A stretch of 64,000 nucleotides of DNA from Xanthomonas boreopolis (GCA_014654535.1 BNBA01000018.1:1-64000); one strand, 5' to 3'; shown: positions 1 through 9,136, counted from the first letter of the stretch. Numbers and translations are program-made. The notes: a model not told the origin generated them from the letters alone.

Positions 1-122
1 CCGCGAGGGCTCAAACGGGCATGTTTATGCAGGTTCATCCGGGGCTCCTGGGGCTGGGTTGGCTTCGCAACCCCCCATCTTCCAGAGATGCCACGGATGA
101 ACAACCTACTGAGAGATCACAC

Positions 123-827
123 CTAGACCTCGGCCTTCGCCAATTGGTGCAAGCGCCCTTCGCGCAGTTCCAGCACCCGGTCGAGCCGCCGCGCCAGGCC
201 GCGGTCGTGCGTGACCAGTACCAGGCTCGTGCCCTGCGCGCGATTGAGGTCGAGCATCAACTCGAACACCGTCTCCGCGGTCCGGTCGTCGAGGTTGCCG
301 GTGGGTTCGTCGCCGAGCACGCAGGCCGGGCGGTTGACCAGCGCGCGCGCCACCGCGGCGCGCTGACGCTCGCCGCCGGACAGTTCGCCCGGCTTGTGCG
401 CCACGCGGTGCGACAGGCCCACCGCATCGAGCAACCGCAGCGCGCGTTCGCGCGCAGGCGCGATGTCCTCGCCCGACAGCAGCACCGGCATCATCACGTT
501 CTCCAGCGCGGTGAACTCCGGCAGCAGGTGGTGGAACTGGTAGACGAAGCCGAGCGAACGGTTGCGCAACCTGCCGCGCTCGGCGTCGGACAACGCCGAC
601 ATCTTCTGCCCGTCCACGTAGACCTCGCCGGACGTCGGTATGTCCAACCCGCCCAGCAGGTGCAGCAACGTGCTCTTGCCGGCGCCTGACGCGCCGACGA
701 TCGCAACGGTCTCGCCCGGCGCGATCGACAGCTCCAGCCCGTCGAACACCGGGGTGCGCATCTTGCCTTCCGCATAGGTCTTGGCGAGCGCCTCGGCGCG
801 GACCACCGGCTGCAGGGAATCATTCAT
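123..827 (-). CDS. lolD: Lipoprotein-releasing ABC transporter ATPase LolD
   Basis: This is the ATPase that powers release of outer-membrane lipoproteins from the inner membrane to the periplasmic carrier LolA. The 234-residue protein has the full ABC set: Walker [10 protein letters not shown] at about 45-53, signature LSGGERQR at about 149-156, and Walker B ending [10 protein letters not shown] at about 171-180. Length and the LolD/MacB-type pattern around the signature fit the family. It overlaps the upstream permease gene by 8 nt, so the two are probably translated together. The 122 nt downstream to the window edge hold no gene; a 6-bp stem GGGTTG/CAACCC lies at 56-73, without a clear T-run. 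Confidence 0.95.
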   Translation of the reverse strand: MNDSLQPVVRAEALAKTYAEGKMRTPVFDGLELSIAPGETVAIVGASGAGKSTLLHLLGGLDIPTSGEVYVDGQKMSALSDAERGRLRNRSLGFVYQFHHLLPEFTALENVMMPVLLSGEDIAPARERALRLLDAVGLSHRVAHKPGELSGGERQRAAVARALVNRPACVLGDEPTGNLDDRTAETVFELMLDLNRAQGTSLVLVTHDRGLARRLDRVLELREGRLHQLAKAEV

Positions 828-2061
828 AGCGCAGGGCCTCCGCCGGCTGGGTGCGCGCGGCGCGCCAGGCCGGATACAGGGTCGCCAGGAAGCTCATCGC
901 CAGCGCGACGATGGTGATGACGACGACGTCGTGCGTTTGCATGTCGGTGGGCAGGCCGGTGATGTAGTAGACGTCCTCCGGCAGCAGCTTGACGTTGAAC
1001 AGCGCCTCGATCGCGCCGAGGATGCGCTCCAGGTTCAAGGTCAGCACGATGCCGCCGACCACCCCGAGCACGGTGCCGATGATGCCGATCAGCGAACCCT
1101 GCACCATGAACACCTTCATCACCCCGCCGGGCGAGAGGCCGAGCGTGCGCAGGATCGCGATGTCGGCCTGCTTGTCGGTGACCAGCATCACCTGCGAGGA
1201 GACCAGGTTGAAGGCGCCCATCGCGATGATCAGCGACAGCAGGATGCCCATCACCGTCTTTTCCATCTTGAGCGAGTGGTAGAGGTTGGCGTTCTCCTGG
1301 GTCCAGTCGCTGACGCGGTACGGGCCGCGCAGGTTGAGCGCCAGGTCGCGGGCGACCTCGAAGGCCTGGTCCATGTCGTGCAGCTTCAGGCGCACGCCGG
1401 TGACGCCATCCATGCGCAGCACGCGCGCCATGTCGTCCATGTTGACCACCGCCAGGCCGCGGTCGATCTCGTTGTAGCCGGCCTCGAAGATGCCGCTGAC
1501 CGTGAAGCGCTTAATCTTGGGCAGCGCGCCGACCGGCGTGCCCTGGAAGTCCGACAGCGTGACGACGACGGTGTCGCCGACGTTCACGCCCAGCCACAGC
1601 GCCAGCTCCTGCCCGAGCAGGATATTGAACGAACCCGGGGTGAGGCTGTCGGCCGAGCCCTGCTTCATCTTCTGCGCCAGCACCGAGACCTTGGCCTCCT
1701 CGGCCGGGATCACCCCGCGCACCATCGCCGGCTGGTTGCGCGGGCCGGACAGCAGGGCCTCCTTCTCGATGTAAGGCGCGGCGCCCGCCACGCGCGGGTC
1801 GCGCATCGCCACCGCGACGGCGTGCTGCCAATCGTGCATCGGCGCGCCCTCGGCGCTGACCGTGGCGTGGGCCGCCATCTGCAGCAGGCGGTCGCGGATC
1901 TCCTTCTGGAATCCGCTCATCACCGCCAGCGTGGTGATCAGCACGGTGACCCCGAGCGCGATGCCCAGGATCGAGGCCATCGAGATGAAGGAGATGAAGC
2001 CGTTGCGGCGCTTGGCACGCAGGTAGCGCAGTCCGATTGCGACAGGGATGGGCTTGAACAT
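820..2061 (-). CDS. Lipoprotein-releasing permease, LolC/LolE (LolF-like) family
   Basis: This is the inner-membrane permease partner of LolD, 413 residues. The start chosen is the ATG giving [20 protein letters not shown], which matches the family N-terminus; an in-frame extension upstream is low-complexity and unlike a protein. One membrane helix lies at about 20-50, then a large periplasmic domain, then three helices in the C-terminal third (FtsX-like domain ending [16 protein letters not shown], typical of LolC/E). Only one permease gene is present beside lolD, as in bacteria that use a homodimeric LolF in place of LolC plus LolE. Whether a second permease exists elsewhere cannot be seen here. 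Confidence 0.92.
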   Translation of the reverse strand: MFKPIPVAIGLRYLRAKRRNGFISFISMASILGIALGVTVLITTLAVMSGFQKEIRDRLLQMAAHATVSAEGAPMHDWQHAVAVAMRDPRVAGAAPYIEKEALLSGPRNQPAMVRGVIPAEEAKVSVLAQKMKQGSADSLTPGSFNILLGQELALWLGVNVGDTVVVTLSDFQGTPVGALPKIKRFTVSGIFEAGYNEIDRGLAVVNMDDMARVLRMDGVTGVRLKLHDMDQAFEVARDLALNLRGPYRVSDWTQENANLYHSLKMEKTVMGILLSLIIAMGAFNLVSSQVMLVTDKQADIAILRTLGLSPGGVMKVFMVQGSLIGIIGTVLGVVGGIVLTLNLERILGAIEALFNVKLLPEDVYYITGLPTDMQTHDVVVITIVALAMSFLATLYPAWRAARTQPAEALRYE

Positions 2062-2098
2062 GCCGTTGGGCGGGTCCGTTCCGAAGAACAAAGGAAAG

Positions 2099-2554
2099 CT
2101 ATGGTGCCATCTGTGGCCGGGCCGGCGGAACGGCCCGGGCCGCCGCGGCCAGACGCAGTTCACGTCGCGCGGGCGGCGGCAGCAGGTCGGGCCACCACAA
2201 CCGCCCATCGCGCCGCCGCCCGGGCCAGCTCCAGCGCAGCATCGCCAGCGGCCCGCGCCACTCGACATCGAAGGTATCGGCCGGCCGACCCGCGACGATC
2301 ACCGGCCGGCCGGGGTCCCAGGGAATCACCAGCTCGAACGGCTTCGCATCCCGTTCGCGCCAGATGCGCCGCACGCCCCATCCCGCCGCCAGACCGGAGC
2401 CGGCCAGGGCGAGCCATCCCGGCAGCTCGCTGATCCATAGCGACGCCACCGCCAGCCCCGACAACACCCCGCATGCCGCCATCGACCAGCGCGACGGCCG
2501 CCACTCAAGCCGGCAGGCTGCGGATGACACCGATGAGTTCGAGCAGGCGCGCAT
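2099..2554 (-). CDS. YgfX/CptA-like membrane protein downstream of sdhE
   Basis: A small basic membrane protein of 151 residues. It has a LEWRPSRW segment at about 16-23, two closely spaced hydrophobic helices at about 25-60, and an Arg/Trp/Pro-rich cytoplasmic tail, as in the YgfX (CptA) family. In Escherichia coli ygfX sits immediately downstream of sdhE, the same arrangement as here. The ATG at 2554 is favoured because GAGGAG lies 8 nt upstream; this makes the reading frame overlap the end of sdhE by 50 nt. A GTG at 2530 is an alternative. The proposed toxin role of the E. coli protein is debated and is not asserted here. Confidence 0.7.
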   Translation of the reverse strand: MRACSNSSVSSAACRLEWRPSRWSMAACGVLSGLAVASLWISELPGWLALAGSGLAAGWGVRRIWRERDAKPFELVIPWDPGRPVIVAGRPADTFDVEWRGPLAMLRWSWPGRRRDGRLWWPDLLPPPARRELRLAAAARAVPPARPQMAP

Positions 2555-2753
2555 CCGGGCACTCCTCGTAGCCCATGAACCAGCGCCACAACTTATCGTC
2601 CTCGCAATCCAGCAACTGTAGGAAAACCGCCCGCTCGGCGTCGGAAGCCGCCTTCCAGCGCCTTTCCAGGTAACGGTCGAACAGTTGGTCCAGCTCGCGC
2701 ATGCCGCGCCGGCAGCGCCAGCGCAGTTTCTTCAGTTCGGTGGATTCGTCCAT
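2505..2753 (-). CDS. sdhE: FAD assembly factor SdhE
   Basis: SdhE helps attach FAD covalently to SdhA. The 82-residue protein carries the family hallmark RGMRELD (about 16-22) and the acidic patch [15 protein letters not shown] in the second half. An in-frame ATG 12 nt further upstream (2765) would add MEPT; neither start has a strong ribosome-binding site. The gene follows sdhB across a terminator-like hairpin (2784-2825), and its end overlaps the YgfX-like gene. The location beside sdhCDAB supports the assignment. Confidence 0.9.
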   Translation of the reverse strand: MDESTELKKLRWRCRRGMRELDQLFDRYLERRWKAASDAERAVFLQLLDCEDDKLWRWFMGYEECPDARLLELIGVIRSLPA

Positions 2754-2783
2754 CGTCGGTTCCATTCCAAGGGGCACGCCCCT

Positions 2784-2825
2784 CCAAAAACGACAACGGC
2801 ACCAACCCCCCGGGCCGGTGCCGTT
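2784..2825 (-). terminator. Rho-independent terminator after sdhB
   Basis: Read on the minus strand, a 9-bp stem AACGGCACC/GGTGCCGTT (arms 2817-2825 and 2795-2803) is followed by GTCGTTTTTGG, a short T-run. It sits between the sdhB stop and sdhE, so it probably ends or attenuates the sdh transcript before sdhE. Confidence 0.7.
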
Positions 2826-2868
2826 CGCCGATGGCCGCACCCGCGGCCACCGTCCCGCATCGCAGCGG

Positions 2869-3607
2869 TCAGGCGCGGCGCGCCATCATCAGCTTCTTGA
2901 TCTCGGCGATCGCCAGCGCCGGGTTCAGCCCCTTCGGACAGGTCCGCGCGCAGTTCATGATGGTGTGGCAGCGATACAGCTTGAACGGGTCTTCCAGATC
3001 GTCCAGCCGGGCGCCAGTGTCCTCGTCGCGCGAGTCGATGATCCAGCGGTAGGCCTGCAGCAGGATCGCCGGGCCGAGGTAGCGCTCGCCGTTCCACCAG
3101 TAGCTCGGGCAGCTGGTCGAGCAGCAAGCGCACAGGATGCATTCGTACAGGCCGTCGAGCTTCTTGCGGTCCTCCGGCGACTGCAGCCGCTCGCGATCCG
3201 GCGGCGGCGGGGTCTGGGTGCGGATCCACGGCTTGATCGAGGCGTACTGCGCGTAGAAGTGGGTCAGGTCCGGCACCAGGTCCTTGACCACGTTCATGTG
3301 CGGCAGCGGGTAGATCGGCACTTCCGACTTGCCGCACGCGCTGATCGCCTTGGTGCAGGCCAGCGTGTTGGTGCCGTCGATGTTCATCCAGGGTCGGATC
3401 GATCTCGTTCTTGATCTTGATCAGCGCGTCCAGGACCATCGGGCCGCACTTGTCCAGGTCCACCTCGTAGGTGTCGGTGCGCGGGTTCTCGCCTGCGTCC
3501 GGGCTCCAGCGGTAGATCTTGAAGGTGCGCACGTTCTTGGCGCCCTTGGCCGGGAAGTGCTTGCCCTTGCCGATCTTGGAATTCTTGGGGAGGGTGAACT
3601 CTGCCAT
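2869..3607 (-). pseudogene. sdhB: Succinate dehydrogenase iron-sulfur subunit SdhB, interrupted by a ~44-nt deletion with frameshift
   Basis: SdhB should carry three Fe-S clusters passing electrons from SdhA to ubiquinone. The first 73 codons (from ATG 3607, ending NEIDPTL) are in one frame and the remaining 172 (from [11 protein letters not shown] at 3387) are in another. Known SdhB proteins have about 15 residues between these two points, including SCREGICGSC, which supplies three of the four [2Fe-2S] cysteines. Here 45 nt are replaced by one nucleotide at 3388. With those 15 residues restored the protein would be 260 residues, the usual length. The later clusters are intact ([13 protein letters not shown] and [14 protein letters not shown]). 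As written no functional protein can be made; an assembly or sequencing error is at least as likely as a real mutation. Confidence 0.85.
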
Positions 3608-3623
3608 GGCTGTTCTCGTTGGC

Positions 3624-3818
3624 TCAGGCGCTGCGCGGCGCGAAGGAGGCCTGCACGGCGCGCACGATTGGAAAGAGGATGGATCCGGCGATCGGGGCGG
3701 CTGCGGCAGCCGGCGCCATGGAACGGTCGATCGGCACTCCCGCCGCGACTGCCGGCCGGGCCGGGCCGGCCATCGTGCGGGGAGCGGTACTCGACGGTTC
3801 CATGCGCCGGGCCTGCAT
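3624..3818 (-). CDS. Small hypothetical protein coupled to sdhA
   Basis: A 64-codon ORF that exactly fills the gap between sdhA and sdhB. Its ATG shares a base with the sdhA stop (TGATG at 3816-3820), and its stop lies 16 nt before the sdhB start, which suggests coupled translation. The product starts [13 protein letters not shown], is basic and Ala/Pro-rich, and has one hydrophobic segment near the C-terminus (about 36-58, [20 protein letters not shown]) that could span or lie on the membrane. A second ATG at 3803 would give 59 residues. No family is recognised. It could be a small accessory subunit, a coupling ORF, or non-coding spacer with chance openness. Confidence 0.45.
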   Translation of the reverse strand: MQARRMEPSSTAPRTMAGPARPAVAAGVPIDRSMAPAAAAAPIAGSILFPIVRAVQASFAPRSA

Positions 3819-5608
3819 CAGTACACGCGCGGCTTGGGCGGGACGACGTCCACGTCCTGCGTGAGCGTGTACATGTGCACCGGGCGGTAGTCGAAGCTGC
3901 AGTTGCCCTTCTCGTCGACGCTCACCAGCGTGTGCTTCTGCCAGTTGGCGTCGTCGCGCTCCGGATAGTCCTCGTGCGCGTGGGCGCCGCGGCTTTCCTT
4001 GCGCTGCTCGGCCGAGTTGATCGTCGCCACCGCGTTGAGCAGCAGGTTGTTCAGCTCGTAGGTCTCGATCAGATCCGAGTTCCAGACCAGCGAACGGTCC
4101 GTCACCTTGACGTCCTCGAACGAGGCGAAGATGTCGGCCATCTTCTCGCAGCCTTCCTTCAGCGTCTTGCTGGTGCGGAACACCGCGGCGTCGGCCTGCA
4201 TCGTGCGCTGCATCCTGTCGCGGATCACCGCCGTCGGCGTGTCGCCGTTGGCATGGCGCAGCTTGTCCAGCAGGCCCAGCGCCTTGTCGCAGGCGTCCGA
4301 CGGCAGCGGCTTGTGCGGCTGGTTGGTGCGGATCGTCTCGGCGCAGCGGTTGGCCACCGCGCGGCCGAACACCACCAGGTCGAGCAGCGAGTTGGAACCC
4401 AGGCGGTTGGCGCCGTGCACCGACACGCAGGCGGCCTCGCCGATCGCATACAGGCCGGGCACGACCGCATCGGGGTCGTCGCCGATCTTGCGCACCACTT
4501 CGCCGTGGTAGTTGGTCGGGATGCCGCCCATGTTGTAGTGGACGGTCGGGATCACCGGGATCGGCTGCTTGTGCACGTCGACGCCGGCGAAGATGCGGGC
4601 GCTCTCGGCGATGCCCGGCAGCTTCTCGTCGATCACGCCCGGGCCGAGGTGGGTCAGGTCGAGCAGGATGTGGTCCTTGTGCTCGCCGACGCCGCGGCCC
4701 TCGCGGATCTCGATGGTCATCGAGCGCGCGACCACGTCGCGCGAGGCCAGGTCCTTGTAGTGCGGCGCGTAGCGCTCCATGAAGCGCTCGCCGCTGCTGT
4801 TGCGCAGGATGCCGCCCTCGCCGCGCACGCCCTCGGTGATCAGGCAGCCCGCGCCGTAGATGCCGGTCGGGTGGAACTGCACGAACTCCATGTCCTGCAT
4901 CGGCAGGCCGGCGCGCATCACCATGCCGCCGCCGTCGCCGGTGCAGGTATGCGCCGAGGTCGCGCTGAAGTAGGCGCGGCCGTAGCCGCCGGTGGCCAGC
5001 ACCACGCCGTGGGCGCGGAACAGGTGCAGCGTGCCCTCGGCCATGTCCAGCGCGAGCACGCCGCGGCAGACGCCTTCCTCGTCGAAGATCAGGTCGAGCG
5101 CGAAGTACTCGATCATGAAGCGCGCGTTGTGCGCCAGCGACTGCTGGTACAGCGTGTGCAGCATGGCGTGGCCGGTACGGTCGGCGGCGGCGCAGGTGCG
5201 CTGCGCGGCCGGGCCTTCGCCGTACTTGGTGGTCATGCCGCCGAACGGGCGCTGGTAGATCTTGCCGTCCTCGGTGCGCGAGAACGGCACGCCGTAGTGC
5301 TCGAGCTCGATGATCGCGGGGATCGCCTCGCGCACCATGTACTCGATGGCGTCCTGGTCGCCCAGCCAGTCCGAGCCCTTGATGGTGTCGTAGAAGTGGT
5401 AGCGCCAGTCGTCGTCGCCCATGTTGCCGAGCGCGGCGGAGATGCCGCCCTGCGCCGCGACGGTGTGCGAACGGGTCGGGAAGACCTTGGTCAGGCACAC
5501 CGTCTGCAGGCCCTTCTGGGCCAGGCCGAAGGTGGCGCGCAGGCCGGCGCCGCCGGCGCCGACCACGACCATGTCGTACTTGTGTTCGGTGATCTTGTAA
5601 GCGGACAT
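3818..5608 (-). CDS. sdhA: Succinate dehydrogenase flavoprotein subunit SdhA
   Basis: SdhA oxidises succinate to fumarate in the TCA cycle and feeds electrons to SdhB. The 596-residue protein has the N-terminal dinucleotide motif [12 protein letters not shown] (about 14-25) and the FAD-attachment region [19 protein letters not shown] (about 44-62, with the flavinylated His expected in SHT). It also has the active-site stretches [13 protein letters not shown] and [12 protein letters not shown]. It is full length, so only sdhB of the complex is damaged. It lies 34 nt after sdhD. Confidence 0.97.
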   Translation of the reverse strand: MSAYKITEHKYDMVVVGAGGAGLRATFGLAQKGLQTVCLTKVFPTRSHTVAAQGGISAALGNMGDDDWRYHFYDTIKGSDWLGDQDAIEYMVREAIPAIIELEHYGVPFSRTEDGKIYQRPFGGMTTKYGEGPAAQRTCAAADRTGHAMLHTLYQQSLAHNARFMIEYFALDLIFDEEGVCRGVLALDMAEGTLHLFRAHGVVLATGGYGRAYFSATSAHTCTGDGGGMVMRAGLPMQDMEFVQFHPTGIYGAGCLITEGVRGEGGILRNSSGERFMERYAPHYKDLASRDVVARSMTIEIREGRGVGEHKDHILLDLTHLGPGVIDEKLPGIAESARIFAGVDVHKQPIPVIPTVHYNMGGIPTNYHGEVVRKIGDDPDAVVPGLYAIGEAACVSVHGANRLGSNSLLDLVVFGRAVANRCAETIRTNQPHKPLPSDACDKALGLLDKLRHANGDTPTAVIRDRMQRTMQADAAVFRTSKTLKEGCEKMADIFASFEDVKVTDRSLVWNSDLIETYELNNLLLNAVATINSAEQRKESRGAHAHEDYPERDDANWQKHTLVSVDEKGNCSFDYRPVHMYTLTQDVDVVPPKPRVY

Positions 5609-5642
5609 CTAATCTGGATTCCTGTTCTGGGCGCCCGAGGAC

Positions 5643-6029
5643 TCAGGCGCCGCCCAGCGCGATGCGGACCACCGCGAAGACACTGGCGATTCCGCCGACC
5701 ACGGCGATGAACTTCACCGTCGTCTGCAGCGCAAGGGCCAGGAGCGAATTGTGGATGTAGTCCTCGAGGATGACCTGCAGGCCGAGCTGGGCATGCCAGA
5801 ACGAGGCCACGAGGAAACCGACCAGCAGGACCGCGTTCCACGGCTTGGCGACCGCCGCGGTGGCGGTGGCGTAGTCCGAGCCGACCAGGCCGAGCACGAA
5901 CACCAGGAACCAGATGCCGAGCAGCACCAGGGCGGTCGCGGTCAGGCGCTGGTGGACGAAGTGATCGGTGCCGGTCTTGGCCGCGCCGAGGCCGCGCACG
6001 TTCTTGAGGGGGGTACGAAAGCGACTCAT
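5643..6029 (-). CDS. sdhD: Succinate dehydrogenase membrane anchor SdhD
   Basis: A 128-residue membrane anchor that binds heme b and ubiquinone with SdhC. The start at MSRFRTPLKNVRGLGAAKTG overlaps the sdhC stop by 4 nt. Three hydrophobic helices are visible (about 32-50, 60-82, 95-120). The HFVHQRLTA segment at about 23-31 and the HAQLGLQVILEDY segment before helix 3 are typical of the SdhD family in Gammaproteobacteria, where the second His region contributes to the heme/quinone site. Confidence 0.92.
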   Translation of the reverse strand: MSRFRTPLKNVRGLGAAKTGTDHFVHQRLTATALVLLGIWFLVFVLGLVGSDYATATAAVAKPWNAVLLVGFLVASFWHAQLGLQVILEDYIHNSLLALALQTTVKFIAVVGGIASVFAVVRIALGGA

Positions 6030-6418
6030 GCGCCGGCTCCCAGCAGGACGTAGGCCCAGATCAGCGCGGTGATCACCAGGCTGCCGATCACCGACAGCCA
6101 GCTGCTGCGCTTGAAGGCGGGAATGCTGTAGCCGTACGCGAAGTCCTGCACGATGTGGCGGATGCCGTTGCACAGGTGGTAGGCGAAGGCCCAGGACCAG
6201 ATGAAGAGGAAGAGCTGGCCATACCAGGCGCCAGCCAGCTGGGTGAAGCAGCTCCAGTGTTCCGGGCCCAGCATCAGCACCAGCAGGCCGGTGGCGATGA
6301 TCAGGGCACCGAGCGACAGAACGATGCCCGTGGCTCGATGCAGGATCGAGGTGGCCATCTGGATCTGCCAGCGATACACCTGGAGGTGCGGAGACAATGG
6401 TCGTTCTTGGGTCGCCAT
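6026..6418 (-). CDS. sdhC: Succinate dehydrogenase cytochrome b556 subunit SdhC
   Basis: A 130-residue heme-b membrane subunit. The start MATQERPLSPHLQVYRWQ is the standard SdhC opening (RPLSPHLxxY), followed by SILHRATGI, whose Ser and Arg line the quinone pocket in characterised enzymes. The heme-ligand region AYHLCNGIRHIVQDFAYG lies at about 79-96. Three membrane helices are evident. An upstream in-frame extension to 6580 is rejected because it lacks family similarity. Confidence 0.95.
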   Translation of the reverse strand: MATQERPLSPHLQVYRWQIQMATSILHRATGIVLSLGALIIATGLLVLMLGPEHWSCFTQLAGAWYGQLFLFIWSWAFAYHLCNGIRHIVQDFAYGYSIPAFKRSSWLSVIGSLVITALIWAYVLLGAGA

Positions 6419-6473
6419 TCGCTGGACTCGTTTTTCTCGGCTGGGCGGCTTGCGCCGCGTTGGCTGGTGCTGA

Positions 6474-6644
6474 TCAGAAATCGATGCAGCGCCCGTTCTT
6501 CTCCCAATCCCCGTATCGCACCGGATCCAGTCCGCCGCGGCCACCGATCTCCTTCGGCTCCGTTCCACCCTTGGAATCATGCGTTCCAGCGGGCGGCGGC
6601 GCTTCGGGCTCGGTCTCGGGAGTGGGGGTTGTTTGGCCTATCAT
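6474..6644 (-). CDS. DUF1674 / SDHAF4-type succinate dehydrogenase assembly factor
   Basis: A 56-residue protein from ATG 6644 whose C-terminus reads EIGGRGGLDPVRYGDWEKNG followed by RCIDF. The pattern GG...P.RYGDWE..GR..DF defines DUF1674, the family of mitochondrial SDHAF4/Sdh8, which binds flavinylated SdhA before SdhB joins it. The N-terminal half is Pro/Glu/Thr-rich and probably disordered. It lies 55 nt upstream of sdhC and is probably the first gene of the sdh transcript. Only 39 nt separate it from the divergent ygfZ start, so the two promoters must be packed together or overlap the coding ends. Confidence 0.82.
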   Translation of the reverse strand: MIGQTTPTPETEPEAPPPAGTHDSKGGTEPKEIGGRGGLDPVRYGDWEKNGRCIDF

Positions 6645-6683
6645 GAGGGTCTCGCAACGCAGCAAATTTTAGTCCTGCCCCCC

Positions 6684-7541
6684 GTGCCTGACAACCTTCA
6701 CATTACGGAACCGTCGTTCATCCTGCTCCCGGAGGCGGAAATCATCGCGCTCCAGGGTCCGGACGCGGTGGCTTTTTCCCAGGCCCAGTTCGCCAACGAC
6801 GTGGCCTCGCTGGCCGCTGGACATTGGCAATGGAACGCATGGCTCACGCCCAAGGGCCGGGTCATCGCGATCTTCCTGCTCGCCCGGCCAAGCGAGCAGG
6901 ACATCCGCCTGGTGCTTCCGGACGGCGGTGCCCACGCCATGGCCGAGCAACTGCGCCGCTTCGTGTTCCGCCGCAAGACGAGCATCGAGCCGCGCGAGGA
7001 CCTGGCCGTGTCCGGCCGGCTGTCGCCCGCCCCGGCCGACGGCGACCGCCTCGGCATCGAGCAGGACCGCCTGTCGTTCGACCTCGGCACCCCCGGGGCG
7101 GCGCGCACGCTGTGCGTGCAACCGCGCTCGGCGCTCGTGCAGGCCGACGACGACTTCGCCAAGGAATGGCGCAGGCTCGACCTGCGCATGGGCCTGCCTC
7201 GACTGGACGCGTCGCAGCGCGAGCAATGGACGCCGCAGCAGATCGGGCTGGACCGGCTCAACGCCTACAGCGTCAAGAAGGGCTGCTACCCCGGCCAGGA
7301 GATCGTGGCGCGCACGCACTTCCTCGGCAAGGCCAAGCGCAGCACGCGCCTGCTCGAAACCGCCGTGGATGCCCAGCCGGGCGATGAAGTGCGGCGCGAC
7401 GACCAGGCCATCGGCAGCGTCGCCAGCGTCGCCGACGGCCTGGCGCTGGCGGTGCTGCCGCTGGAAGGCGCGGAGGATGGCCTGACGGTACGCGGCGAGG
7501 CCGCGCGTGTCGCTCCGTTCCTGGATGGACTGGCACGCTGA
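6684..7541 (+). CDS. ygfZ: YgfZ/GcvT-family Fe-S cluster maintenance protein
   Basis: A folate-binding GcvT-like protein of 285 residues needed for activity of certain [4Fe-4S] enzymes. The family-defining motif KGCYPGQEIVARTHFLGKAK is at about 198-217, with its essential cysteine, and the N-terminal half includes WNAWLTPKGRVIAIFLLARP. The GTG at 6684 is chosen because VPDNLHITEPSFILL begins the conserved domain; the upstream in-frame sequence overlaps the divergent assembly-factor gene. No good ribosome-binding site is seen, so the start is less certain than the gene. Confidence 0.9.
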   Translation: MPDNLHITEPSFILLPEAEIIALQGPDAVAFSQAQFANDVASLAAGHWQWNAWLTPKGRVIAIFLLARPSEQDIRLVLPDGGAHAMAEQLRRFVFRRKTSIEPREDLAVSGRLSPAPADGDRLGIEQDRLSFDLGTPGAARTLCVQPRSALVQADDDFAKEWRRLDLRMGLPRLDASQREQWTPQQIGLDRLNAYSVKKGCYPGQEIVARTHFLGKAKRSTRLLETAVDAQPGDEVRRDDQAIGSVASVADGLALAVLPLEGAEDGLTVRGEAARVAPFLDGLAR

Positions 7542-7593
7542 TCCCGTTGCGGGACCTGCTTTTGTGGGAACGGCTCCCGCCATGGGAAGCGCG

Positions 7594-8685
7594 TCAAGCA
7601 GACGCGGACAAGCGCACGCCACTATCCGCATCGAAGAAATGCAGGTGCGCCGCCTGGATCGCCACCGGCAGCGCCTCGCCCACCGCGGGCAGCGCCTGCG
7701 GCGGCACGCGCAACACCAATGGCACCCCGTCCAGCGACACGTTGACGAAGATCTCGTTGCCGACCGGCTCCAGTCCGTCGACCACGGCGTCGAACGCCGG
7801 CCCGGCCGCCGTCGCCGGCTGCAGGTGCTCCGGGCGCACGCCCACCGCGACCTCACGCCCCAGCCAGTCCGGCGACACGGCCGCGCCCTCGATCGGCAAT
7901 GTCCGCCCGCCCGCGAGCTGCAGCCCCAGGCCGGGCCCCGCGACCAGCCTTCCGCGCAGCACGTTCATCGCCGGGCTCCCGAGGAACCCGGCCACGAACA
8001 GGTTGGCCGGCCGCTCGTACAGCGCCATCGGCGTGTCGATCTGCTGGATCACGCCATCCTTGAGCACGACGATGCGCTGGCCCAGCGTCATCGCCTCGAC
8101 CTGGTCGTGGGTGACGTAGATCATCGTGGTGCCGAGCTTGCGATGCAGTTGCGCGATCTCGGTGCGCACGCTGTGGCGCAGCTTGGCGTCGAGGTTGGAA
8201 AGCGGCTCGTCGAGCAGGAACACCGCCGACTCTCGCACCATTGCCCGGCCCAGCGCCACGCGCTGGCGCTGGCCGCCGGACATCGCCTTGGGCAGCTTGT
8301 CCAGCATCGAAGCCAGGCCGAGCATGTCGGCCGCCTCCTTCACCCGCCGCGCGATCTCGTCCTTGGGCGTGCCGCGCAGCTTCAGGCCGAAGGCCAGGTT
8401 CTCGGCCACGGTCATGTGCGGGTACAGCGCGTAGCTCTGGAACACCATCGCGATGTCGCGGTCCTTGGGGGCGACGTCGTTGACCACCCGATCGCCGATC
8501 CGCAGCGTTCCATCGCTGATCTCCTCCAGCCCGGCGATCATCCGCAGCAGCGTGGACTTGCCGCAGCCGGAAGGGCCCACCAGCACCATCAACTCGCCAT
8601 CGGCGACCTCGAAACTGGCCCCCTGCACGGCCACCTGGCCGTTGTCGTAGACCTTGCGGACCTTGTCCAACTGCACTTTCGCCAT
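7594..8685 (-). CDS. Carbohydrate ABC transporter ATPase, MalK/UgpC type
   Basis: This is the ATPase of a CUT1-class sugar importer, 363 residues. It has Walker A GPSGCGKST at about 37-45, signature MSGGQRQRVALGRA, Walker B VFLLDEPLSNLDAKLR, and a C-terminal TOBE/regulatory region from about residue 240 with the typical GVRPEHL. No permeases or binding protein adjoin it. The importer operon at 19.4-22.5 kb lacks an ATPase, and this gene carries the same LacI-type operator upstream (8791-8804). It is therefore inferred to energise that importer, perhaps others too, as shared MalK/MsmK proteins do. Confidence 0.92.
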   Translation of the reverse strand: MAKVQLDKVRKVYDNGQVAVQGASFEVADGELMVLVGPSGCGKSTLLRMIAGLEEISDGTLRIGDRVVNDVAPKDRDIAMVFQSYALYPHMTVAENLAFGLKLRGTPKDEIARRVKEAADMLGLASMLDKLPKAMSGGQRQRVALGRAMVRESAVFLLDEPLSNLDAKLRHSVRTEIAQLHRKLGTTMIYVTHDQVEAMTLGQRIVVLKDGVIQQIDTPMALYERPANLFVAGFLGSPAMNVLRGRLVAGPGLGLQLAGGRTLPIEGAAVSPDWLGREVAVGVRPEHLQPATAAGPAFDAVVDGLEPVGNEIFVNVSLDGVPLVLRVPPQALPAVGEALPVAIQAAHLHFFDADSGVRLSASA

Positions 8686-8790
8686 CTTCTCGCCTCGACC
8701 GGGGATACGACTGCGCCGGCCCTCCCGACGTCAGTGACGGGCAATCGTCGCAGGATCCACCGCAAACGAATGCATTGGTTTATTCTGACA

Positions 8791-8804
8791 TGTAATCGTT
8801 TTCA
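8791..8804 (-). promoter_or_regulatory. LacI-family operator upstream of the sugar ABC ATPase gene
   Basis: TGTAATCGTTTTCA (TGAAAACGATTACA on the minus strand) is a CG-centred near-palindrome of LacI type. The same 14-mer occurs upstream of lacI at 28382-28395, and with one change upstream of the GH144-like gene at 24129-24142. On the minus strand it overlaps TTGAAA (8805-8800), a possible -35 with weak TAAACC 17 nt downstream, so bound repressor would block the promoter. Confidence 0.75.
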
Positions 8805-9136
8805 ACTGGCAACATCGGCGGCGTGCCGCCCGCGAGAGCCGGACACGTCGCGCCAGCCCCTTCGACACGATGGTCGTAGGGAACGGCATGGGGAATCGAA
8901 CGGGAGGGAACATGACGCCATCGCACCGGACTTGCGCGCATTCCGCGCCGTACCGGGCCAGACATTCCATAACGATCGTCCAGGTATGCCCGGTGCGCCC
9001 TAAACATGCCGGCCCTTTGCTGCAACAATCGGGGGCTCACCTCCGTGGGCAGGGATCCCGATGTGTGCGCATACGCCTTGAACCGATGCGGCCAACCCGA
9101 TCACCAGAACGCCTGGAACCCCTTGGGCCACTTCAT

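Noticed and set aside
820-2268. Longer permease starting at 2268
   Set aside because: The added 69 residues are Gly/Cys/Arg-rich and overlap the YgfX-like gene; [14 protein letters not shown] is the family start.
3380-3400. Programmed frameshift in sdhB
   Set aside because: No slippery sequence is seen, and about 15 residues with essential cysteines are absent from both frames, so frameshifting could not restore the protein.
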